Shown: positions 1 to 4,883 of the stretch, in pieces
How positions within the stretch are numbered: position 1 is the first letter of the stretch
Layout of the letters: every line of letters starts with the position of its first letter
Made by a program: the position numbers and the translations under genes
Notes under the pieces: generated by a model
Told to the model about the DNA's origin: nothing
Seen by the model: only the letters and a program-made list of their open reading frames with translations
The model's database searches: none
Source: JBGPFS01 sp041483455
Lineage (GTDB): Bacteria > Chloroflexota > Limnocylindria > Limnocylindrales > CSP1-4
DNA: 6,650 bases
Direction of reading: 5' to 3'
Assembly: GCA_041483455.1 (NCBI GenBank)
Contig: JBGPFS010000143.1
Coordinates: forward strand, 1 to 6,650

Positions 1-877
1 CTTCCTGGACTGCGTCGCCGTTTGCCGACTCGATCTCCACCGTCTCGGGTCGAACGAGCAAGAGCACGCGCTCGCCCCGGGTCCGCCCTTTCGCAGCTTC
101 GACGCGGAGTCTCGCGCTACCGCACTCGACGGAGCCGTCTTCGGCCACAGTGGACGCGAGCCGGTTCATCGTGCCGATGAACTCGGCGACGAACGGGGTC
201 GCCGGCGAGCCGTACATCTCGCTCGGCGTCCCCACCTGCTCGATCCGGCCCTGGTAGAGGACGGCGACCCGGTCGGAGATCGAGAGCGCCTCCTCCTGGT
301 CGTGGGTGACGTAGATCGTCGTGATCCCGAACTCGAGCTGGATCCGGCGGATCTCCTCTCGCAGCTGGACGCGCACCTTCGCGTCGAGGGCGGAGAGCGG
401 CTCGTCGAGGAGGAGCACCTCCGGGCTCGGGGCCAGCGCCCGACCGAGGGCGCAGCGCTGCGCCTGGCCGCCCGAGATCTGGTTCGGATAGCGATCCGCC
501 TGGGGCACCAGTCGGACGAGCTCGAGCAGCTCGTCGACCCGGCGCTTCACCTCCGCGGCCGGGCGCTTCCGGACCTCGAGCGGGTAGGCGATGTTCTGGC
601 GGACCGACAGGTTCGGGAAGAGCGCGTAGCTCTGGAAGACCATCCCGATCGGGCGCTCGCGGGTCGGGACGAACGTCACGTCGCGCCCGGCGATGACGAT
701 CCGCCCGCTGGTCGGCTTCTCGAGGCCGGCGACCGAGCGCAGGAGCGTCGTCTTGCCGCAGCCCGACGGCCCGAGGAGGGCGAGCATCTCGCCGGACTGG
801 ATGTCGAACGAGACGTCGTCGAGGGCCCGGACCTGGCCGAACGTCTTGGTCACCCGCTCGAGCGTGACGCCGCTCAT
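1..877 (-). CDS. ABC importer ATP-binding subunit, probable 2-aminoethylphosphonate/phosphonate uptake (3' end outside window)
   Basis: This gene encodes the cytoplasmic nucleotide-binding subunit that would power the importer formed with the two permeases upstream. I translated it by hand from the ATG at 877; it stays open for 292 codons and leaves the window at the left edge. Visible motifs are Walker A GPSGCGKTT (residues 36-44), Q-loop Gln82, signature ISGGQ (134-138), Walker B VLLLDEP (154-160), D-loop SALD (162-165) and H-loop His192. From about residue 240 a TOBE-like regulatory domain begins (RPETVEIE near the edge). This layout is typical of the PotA/FbpC/PhnT branch, usually about 340-370 residues, so roughly 50-80 residues are missing. 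The start codon overlaps the stop of permease 2 in ATGA, implying translational coupling. After the signature the sequence reads AQRCALGRAL, where the family usually has QQRVALARAL; this is a mild deviation. The phosphonate substrate is inferred from the neighbours. Sequence alone would also allow polyamine, Fe(III) or thiamine. Confidence 0.93.
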   Translation of the reverse strand, partial: MSGVTLERVTKTFGQVRALDDVSFDIQSGEMLALLGPSGCGKTTLLRSVAGLEKPTSGRIVIAGRDVTFVPTRERPIGMVFQSYALFPNLSVRQNIAYPLEVRKRPAAEVKRRVDELLELVRLVPQADRYPNQISGGQAQRCALGRALAPSPEVLLLDEPLSALDAKVRVQLREEIRRIQLEFGITTIYVTHDQEEALSISDRVAVLYQGRIEQVGTPSEMYGSPATPFVAEFIGTMNRLASTVAEDGSVECGSARLRVEAAKGRTRGERVLLLVRPETVEIESANGDAVQE

Positions 878-1770
878 CGGCCCTCCCGCTGTTCGATGGT
901 GCGAGCGCCCGGCAGGAGCCGGACCGTCTGCCCGCGGTTCCAGTAGACGACGATCGCGGAAAGGACGAACAGCACGACGAAGCTGATCATGGTCACCGCG
1001 GCCAGCCGGTTGAACGAGCCCGTCTGGCTGGAGTATGAGCGGATCGCCTCGGCGCTCCAGATCGGGATCGTGTAGACGCCCCGGGCGAGCGTCTGGACCA
1101 TCGCGAACTCGCCGAAGCTCGTGGCGAAGGCGAGCAGCGCCCCGCTCACGATCCCGGGGGTGATGTTCGGCAGCACCACCCGCCGCACGATCTGGAACGG
1201 GCTGGCGCCGCAGGTCTCGGCCGCCTCGGAGAGCCGCTCGATGCCGGCCGCGGCCATCGCCCCATCGACCGCCCAGTACAGGAACGGGAAGGCGATCGCG
1301 GAGTGGCCCAGGACGAGCAGCGGGAACGTGCCCTGGAGTCCCGGCGCTACGACCCCGGCGAACTGGAGCAGGGCGAAGCCGATCACCAGGTACGGCAGGG
1401 CGAACGGGATCGCCGCGGCCAGTTCGATGACCGGCCGGATCCGCGGGTTGCGGACCCGGGCCCAGTAGGCGGCCGGCACGACCAGGGCGATGTCGACGAT
1501 CGCGGTGAGCGTGGCCAGGATGAGGGTCGTGACGAAGGCGCCCACGACGGCGGGGTCGGCGAAGACCTGGCTCCACCAGTCGAGCGTGTAGCCGTCGGGC
1601 AGGACGTGGGCGGTCCAGCGAGTGGCCAGCGAGTAGATGAGCACCGCCACCATCGGCAGCATGAAGTAGACGAGCAGTCCGACGAACAGCAGGCGCTGGG
1701 CCCAGCGGGTCGGGGACGGCCGCCCGCGGACGGAGCCGGCGGCCGGGTTCGCGGCGGTGACCGTGGTCAC
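874..1770 (-). CDS. ABC importer permease 2 (binding-protein-dependent transport inner-membrane component)
   Basis: This is a 298-residue membrane permease with six predicted helices, at about residues 25-49, 74-103, 112-142, 148-175, 203-228 and 256-277. The cytoplasmic EAA loop that docks on the ATPase begins EAAETCGASP at residue 182 and ends in the classic LP at 200-201, with the conserved glycine at 188. This is the PotC/FbpB-like MetI fold, found as the second permease in spermidine, Fe(III) and AEP importers. The start is a GTG at 1770, ten bases after the stop of permease 1. A GAGG Shine-Dalgarno element overlaps that stop codon, which supports this start and coupled translation. The 3' end overlaps the ATPase start by four bases. 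Substrate is inferred from the adjacent regulator, PhnW and PhnX genes. Function as a permease is secure. Confidence 0.93.
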   Translation of the reverse strand: MTTVTAANPAAGSVRGRPSPTRWAQRLLFVGLLVYFMLPMVAVLIYSLATRWTAHVLPDGYTLDWWSQVFADPAVVGAFVTTLILATLTAIVDIALVVPAAYWARVRNPRIRPVIELAAAIPFALPYLVIGFALLQFAGVVAPGLQGTFPLLVLGHSAIAFPFLYWAVDGAMAAAGIERLSEAAETCGASPFQIVRRVVLPNITPGIVSGALLAFATSFGEFAMVQTLARGVYTIPIWSAEAIRSYSSQTGSFNRLAAVTMISFVVLFVLSAIVVYWNRGQTVRLLPGARTIEQREGR

Positions 1771-1780
1771 GATGGCGACC

Positions 1781-2722
1781 TCAGAACCAGCGCAGGGCGC
1801 GCCGGAGGAGCGCCCGGTAGGTCAGGAGGGAGACCGTCGCGATCGCCATCAGGACGACCGCGAGGACCCCCGCCCGGGCCGGTCCGAACAGGACGTCGGA
1901 CTGGAGCGAGTTCCCGATCTGGAGCGTGATCAGGTGGACGGCCGTCCCGCCCGACTGGCCGGCCAGGCCGTAGGCGATGCCGTAGATCCCGATCGACCAG
2001 GTGAAGATGAGGATCCAGCCGCCGACGAGGAACGGGGTCAGGACCGGCAGCCCGACCCGCCGCCAGAACTGGCGGCGAGTGGCGGACGCGGTCTGAGCCG
2101 CCTCCCACCAGTCGTCCCGGAGGATGCCCATCGCGGGGATCGTCAGCAGCACGAAGAGCGGGATGTTCGTGTACTCGTAGGCGAACAGCAGGGCGATGAA
2201 CGAGCTCGAGCGGGGCGGTACGAAGTCGATCCCCACGGCCTGGATGGCGAGCGTGAGCATGCCGACGACGCCGAGCGTGGCGAGATAGGCGAACGCGAGG
2301 CCGATCCCGCCGAAGTTGGCGGCGACGTTGAGCAGCCCGAGCCAGAACGCCCGTCGACCGGCGAGCATCCGGCTGATCAGCCAGGCGACCGGCGCACCGA
2401 TGATCAGGGTCACGGTCGCGGAGGTGACCGCCAGCTCGAGGCTGGTCACGATGGCGTCCTGGTTCGCCGCCTGGCCGAGCACCTTCGTCCAGTTGTCGAG
2501 CGTGAAGCCGTTCGCGCCCCAGACGGTCTGACCCACCAGGACGATCGCCGGCCCGAGCAGGCACGCGCCGACCAGGACGAGCAGGGGGATGGCGGGGCCC
2601 CAGGCCGCGCCGATGGAGCGGAGGCGACCCACCGGGGTCGCTGCGGGAGCCGACCGACCCGGAGGCGCAGCCGCCCCCGTCGCCTCGTCGGCGGCGGGGG
2701 CGGTCGGCTGCGGTGCGTCCAC
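1781..2722 (-). CDS. ABC importer permease 1 (binding-protein-dependent transport inner-membrane component)
   Basis: This is a 313-residue permease, partner of the downstream permease 2 in a heterodimeric channel. About 40 Ala/Pro-rich residues at the N terminus come before the first helix and are probably a disordered cytoplasmic tail. Hydrophobic segments then lie near 44-66, 91-117, 125-155, 173-200, 228-255 and 283-303. The EAA loop begins EAAQTASATR at residue 207 and ends in LP at 225-226; the usual conserved glycine is Ser213 here. The GTG at 2722 lies 29 nt after the binding-protein stop with only a weak ribosome site, so the true start could be further in (GTG codon for Val31), but no better Shine-Dalgarno element precedes that codon. 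The family is PotB/FbpB/PhnU-like. The phosphonate substrate is inferred from context. Confidence 0.9.
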   Translation of the reverse strand: MDAPQPTAPAADEATGAAAPPGRSAPAATPVGRLRSIGAAWGPAIPLLVLVGACLLGPAIVLVGQTVWGANGFTLDNWTKVLGQAANQDAIVTSLELAVTSATVTLIIGAPVAWLISRMLAGRRAFWLGLLNVAANFGGIGLAFAYLATLGVVGMLTLAIQAVGIDFVPPRSSSFIALLFAYEYTNIPLFVLLTIPAMGILRDDWWEAAQTASATRRQFWRRVGLPVLTPFLVGGWILIFTWSIGIYGIAYGLAGQSGGTAVHLITLQIGNSLQSDVLFGPARAGVLAVVLMAIATVSLLTYRALLRRALRWF

Positions 2723-2751
2723 GTCGGTCCGTCAGACCTGGGTCGGGTGCC

Positions 2752-3852
2752 TCAGGGCGCCGTGACCTGGTTCTGCCAGATGTCGGCGATCTTGGCGATG
2801 TCGATCTTGGAGGTGTCGACCACCTGGACGGGCTTGTACTGGTCGTCCGGGAGCCACAGGGCCTTCGCGTCGGCCGGCAGCTGGAGGTCGCCGGTGACGT
2901 ACCGGATCGGCCGGGCGCCGAACTTGGCGAAGATGGTCTGGCCCTGGTCGCTCAGGACCCAGTCCAGGAACATCTTGATGAAGTCCATGTGGGCCGTGTC
3001 GTACGTGTTGGCGATGATCGCCGACGGGGCGTAGATCGAGCCGTCGGTCGGGATGACCACCTGGGCGCCGACGTTCTTGGCCTTCATCGTGTTGGCCAGC
3101 GCGATGAGGTTGAAGTCGTACTTGACCTGGATCGGGACCTCGCCCTTCTCGAAGGTGTCCGCGTTGCCCTCGGAGGAGGCCAGGTTCTTGACCATCGCCT
3201 TGGCGTAGGCGATGCCCTTGGTGTAGTCGTCGAGGGTGCCGCCGACGGCGAGGTTCATGGCCACGAAGGCCATCGTCGCCGTGCCCGACGAACCCGGCTT
3301 GCCGAGCCCGACGAGGCCCTTGTAATCGGCCTTGGCGAGATCCGCCCAGGTCGTCGGGACGGCGATGTTCTTCGACTTCAGGAAGTCGGTGTTGACGACG
3401 AAGCCCGGGACGCCGACGAACGTGGCGACCCAGCCGCCCTTCGCGCCCTTGAGGTAGGCCGCCAGCTTCCCGGCGGTCGACGGGGTGTACGCGGGCAGGA
3501 CGCCCTTGGCCTCGGCCTGGCTCGCGAACAGGATGCCGATGTCGGCCATGCCGGCCTTCGGGTTGTTCTTCTCGGCGTCGAAGGCCGTGATCTCCTCGGC
3601 GGACGACATGTCCTCGCCGAGTGAGCGGCTCGCGTTGCAGGTGAACCCGTTGGTCGAGCAGAACTGCTTGAATTCCTCGCCGTAGTTCGCCCAGCTGTCC
3701 GGCGCCCCGTAGGTCGCGAACGACTTGGCCTGGTCCGCGGCCTTGGTCTTGTCGGCGGCGGCCTTCCAGTCGCCGGCGCCGCTGCTACAGGCGTTGACGA
3801 TGAGGATGCCGGCCGCTCCGAGCGCCAGCAGCTTCGAGTATCTGACCTTCAA
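2752..3852 (-). CDS. ABC importer substrate-binding lipoprotein, probable 2-aminoethylphosphonate/phosphonate binding
   Basis: This is the 366-residue extracytoplasmic binding protein that would capture the substrate and deliver it to the permeases. The N terminus is a lipoprotein signal: basic MKVRYSK, a hydrophobic core (8-19), then lipobox VNAC with the lipidated cysteine at residue 22. Asn at position -2 is unusual but the rest fits. The mature part looks like a type-2 periplasmic-binding fold of the Fe(III)/spermidine/AEP group: TTWADL near 167-172, GKPGSSGTATM near 184-194 and a late DWVLSDQGQTIFAKFG stretch (297-312). Two mature cysteines, Cys65 and Cys72, sit close enough to form a disulfide. 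The start is TTG at 3852, preceded by a strong GGAGGAGGG site with 7-nt spacing. It is first in the minus-strand importer operon and diverges from the regulator gene. AEP is the likeliest ligand from context. Ligand residues cannot be assigned by eye, so another phosphonate is possible. Confidence 0.9.
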   Translation of the reverse strand: MKVRYSKLLALGAAGILIVNACSSGAGDWKAAADKTKAADQAKSFATYGAPDSWANYGEEFKQFCSTNGFTCNASRSLGEDMSSAEEITAFDAEKNNPKAGMADIGILFASQAEAKGVLPAYTPSTAGKLAAYLKGAKGGWVATFVGVPGFVVNTDFLKSKNIAVPTTWADLAKADYKGLVGLGKPGSSGTATMAFVAMNLAVGGTLDDYTKGIAYAKAMVKNLASSEGNADTFEKGEVPIQVKYDFNLIALANTMKAKNVGAQVVIPTDGSIYAPSAIIANTYDTAHMDFIKMFLDWVLSDQGQTIFAKFGARPIRYVTGDLQLPADAKALWLPDDQYKPVQVVDTSKIDIAKIADIWQNQVTAP

Positions 3853-3858
3853 CCTGAT

Positions 3859-3867
3859 CCCTCCTCC
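3859..3867 (-). promoter_or_regulatory. Ribosome binding site fixing the TTG start of the binding-protein gene
   Basis: On the minus strand the sequence GGAGGAGGG is followed by ATCAGG and then TTG. The AGGAGG core is 7 nt from the start codon, the ideal distance. This near-perfect Shine-Dalgarno element supports the rare TTG as the true start. The signal peptide read from that codon is also complete. Confidence 0.85.
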
Positions 3868-3960
3868 AGTTTCTCGGCGGCCGATCGAACACCGGCAGCA
3901 CCGGCGTCCCGGCCGCGCACACGCGCATCCATGACTCGGAACGCCCCGAACGCTGAGCCG

Positions 3961-3993
3961 GGCGGGTCAACCCGCGGTGAGCAGGATGTTAAC
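3961..3993 (-). promoter_or_regulatory. Three 11-nt direct repeats resembling a Pho box upstream of the importer operon
   Basis: Read on the minus strand, three consecutive 11-nt units start at 3993, 3982 and 3971: GTTAACATCCT, GCTCACCGCGG and GTTGACCCGCC. They share G-Y-T-N-A-C in the first six positions. Established knowledge: PhoB/PhoP-type phosphate-starvation regulators bind 7-nt elements repeated every 11 nt, and the actinobacterial form is close to GTTCACC. The three units match that form at 5, 6 and 6 of 7 positions. The site is about 110-140 bp before the importer start, a sensible place for activation. Against it: no convincing -10 hexamer follows at the expected distance. Phosphate control is an inference. 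Confidence 0.42.
3962..3975. repeat. Perfect 6-bp-arm inverted repeat in the divergent control region
   Basis: GCGGGT and ACCCGC are separated by CA, giving a 14-bp perfect inverted repeat. It lies inside the third unit of the Pho-box-like repeats, so the two readings compete. It may be a protein site or an RNA hairpin in the importer leader. At this GC content a 6-bp palindrome can arise by chance. Confidence 0.35.
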
Positions 3994-4011
3994 CAATCGG
4001 AGGCCCTGCAA

Positions 4012-4051
4012 CGCGTCGAGATTCGCGTCGACATTCGCGTCGACATTCGCG
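4012..4051. repeat. 12-bp tandem repeat array (about 3.3 copies) in the divergent control region
   Basis: The unit GCGTCGACATTC occurs exactly at 4025-4036 and 4037-4048. A copy with one change (GCGTCGAGATTC) is at 4013-4024, and a partial GCG follows. The two exact copies contain the palindrome GTCGAC. Twelve base pairs is just over one helical turn, so each copy would present nearly the same face to a protein. It lies between the Pho-box-like repeats and the regulator promoter. It could be a cooperative binding array for a regulator or a replication-slippage product. No function is shown. Confidence 0.8.
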
Positions 4052-4060
4052 CGGGCGAAG

Positions 4061-4076
4061 CGGGCTCTAGCGCCCG
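4061..4076. repeat. 16-bp imperfect palindrome upstream of the regulator promoter
   Basis: CGGGCTCTAGCGCCCG pairs at seven of eight positions around a CTAG centre. It lies about 14 bp upstream of the proposed -35 element, a position where an activator or second repressor dimer could bind. It does not resemble the operator-like repeat at 4119-4140, so if functional it is probably bound by a different protein. Confidence is low because GC-rich palindromes are common in this DNA. Confidence 0.3.
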
Positions 4077-4089
4077 GCCCGCTCCCGGC

Positions 4090-4118
4090 TTGCGCGCCCT
4101 CCGCGATCCCGCTACAGT
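4090..4118 (+). promoter_or_regulatory. Predicted sigma70-type promoter of the regulator-phnW-phnX operon, giving a leaderless or nearly leaderless mRNA
   Basis: The -35 candidate TTGCGC (4090-4095) and -10 candidate TACAGT (4113-4118) are separated by exactly 17 bp. The -10 fits the TAnnnT pattern of high-GC bacteria. Initiation would be expected about 6-9 nt further on, within three bases of the ATG at 4128. No Shine-Dalgarno sequence precedes that ATG, which agrees with leaderless translation. The -35 match is only partial (TTG). Prediction by eye. Confidence 0.5.
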
Positions 4119-4140
4119 GGTACTTGTATGGACAAGTTCC
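4119..4140. promoter_or_regulatory. HutC/GntR-type operator-like inverted repeat spanning the regulator start codon
   Basis: ACTTGT (4122-4127) and ACAAGT (4132-4137) form perfect arms around ATGG. Beyond one mismatched pair the repeat continues as GG (4119-4120) and CC (4139-4140), so 8 of 9 arm positions pair. Established knowledge: HutC-subfamily GntR regulators favour a core of the form GTnTAnAC; here the core reads GTATGGAC, differing at one defined position. The site covers the predicted transcription start and the ATG of the GntR gene itself, ideal for autorepression of this operon. I see only half-sites elsewhere in the window, and none convincing in the importer leader. Confidence 0.65.
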
Positions 4141-4883
4141 CGCTCCACCGTCGGATCGCCGACGAGCTCAGGACCCGGATCGCGGCAGGGACCATCCCGG
4201 TCGGTCGGCCGCTGCCGTCCGAGAACGAGCTGATGGTCGAGTTCGGGGTCTCCCGCGGGACCGTCCGCCAGGCGCTCGCCGGCCTGCGGGTCGACGGCAC
4301 CGTCGCCGGCGGGCGGGGCGCGCCGCCCGTCGCTCGCGGCGCGCCGCTCGCCCAGCCGTTCAGCGAGCTCATCAGCTTCTCGGCCTGGATCGGCTCCCTC
4401 GGTCGCGTCCCGTCGGGCCGGCTGGTCGGGTCGGTGCGCGGTCCGGTCGGACCGGGTGAGGCCGCCGAGGCCCTGGGGCTCGCGCCGGATGCGCCGGTTC
4501 GTCGGATCGTCCGGGTGCGCTACGCCGACGACGAACCGCTGATGGTCGAGCGGACCACCTTCCCGGACGAGATCGGCCAGCTCGTGGCCGGTCTCGACCT
4601 CGAGCGCCGCTCGATCTACGCCGAGCTGGCCGAGCGAGGGATCGTGGTCGCCTCGGCGCACCAGGCCGTCGGCGCCGTGGCCGCCGGGGTCGAGGACGCC
4701 CGGCTCCTGTCCGTTCCCCTGCGCGCGCCGCTCCTGCGCGTCCGCCGGCGCTCGCTTCTGGCCTCGGGGCGACCGCTCGAATGGTCCGACGACCGCTACC
4801 GGGCCGACCGGGTCACGTTCGCGATCGACAACACCCCCGCTCGCCCGGCGCTCGGGCGGCGACTCGCGATGGGAGGTTCCTGA
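4128..4883 (+). CDS. GntR-family (HutC/UTRA subfamily) transcriptional regulator, probable phosphonate-utilisation regulator
   Basis: This is a 251-residue DNA-binding regulator, a normal length for the subfamily. Residues 1-70 form the GntR winged helix, with FPLHRRIADELRTRI at the start and the helix-turn-helix LPSENELMVEFGVSRGTVRQ beginning at residue 29. The wing GRGAPPVAR replaces the usual GKGTFV-like loop. Residues 75-235 are a UTRA ligand-binding domain, with the typical PVRRIVRVRY (123-132) and RPLEWSDDRYRADRVTF (215-231) strands. The ATG at 4128 is chosen because the winged helix starts immediately there; it has no Shine-Dalgarno site and is probably leaderless. An operator-like repeat overlaps this start, suggesting autorepression. 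The stop overlaps the phnW start (TGATG). Salmonella PhnR, which controls AEP genes, is of this same family, so AEP or phosphonoacetaldehyde is the likely inducer. That is inferred from context. Confidence 0.92.
   Translation: MDKFPLHRRIADELRTRIAAGTIPVGRPLPSENELMVEFGVSRGTVRQALAGLRVDGTVAGGRGAPPVARGAPLAQPFSELISFSAWIGSLGRVPSGRLVGSVRGPVGPGEAAEALGLAPDAPVRRIVRVRYADDEPLMVERTTFPDEIGQLVAGLDLERRSIYAELAERGIVVASAHQAVGAVAAGVEDARLLSVPLRAPLLRVRRRSLLASGRPLEWSDDRYRADRVTFAIDNTPARPALGRRLAMGGS
4871..4876 (+). promoter_or_regulatory. Ribosome binding site deciding the phnW start
   Basis: GGGAGG lies 6 nt before the ATG at 4883. The phnW reading frame stays open upstream into the regulator gene, with an in-frame ATG at 4781. 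This site, and the TGATG junction with the regulator stop, show that translation begins at 4883 and is coupled to the regulator. Confidence 0.85.

Noticed and set aside
2723..2751. Attenuator hairpin between the binding protein and permease 1
   Set aside because: Only a 4-bp GGTC/GACC stem is visible in the 29-nt gap, which is too weak to call.
1757..3034. 425-codon open frame on the plus strand opposite the permease and binding-protein genes
   Set aside because: Low-complexity charged product that crosses the boundary between two well-supported genes on the other strand; a compositional artefact.
1..3852. Fe(III) or spermidine importer
   Set aside because: Sequence families are close, so not excluded, but the divergent GntR/UTRA regulator, phnW and phnX make AEP or another phosphonate far likelier.
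3853..3960. Canonical -10 element for the importer promoter
   Set aside because: A TTGACC -35-like hexamer exists at 3965-3970 (minus), but no TAnnnT-type hexamer lies 16-18 bp downstream. A TAACAT at 3986-3991 lacks a good -35. The importer start site remains unplaced.
4012..4051. Possible CRISPR array
   Set aside because: Units are only 12 bp and directly adjacent, with no spacers and no cas genes nearby.
4781..4882. Upstream ATG extending the phnW frame by 34 codons
   Set aside because: The extension lies inside the regulator gene, has arginine-rich shadow composition and lacks a ribosome site; the ATG at 4883 has GGGAGG at ideal distance.
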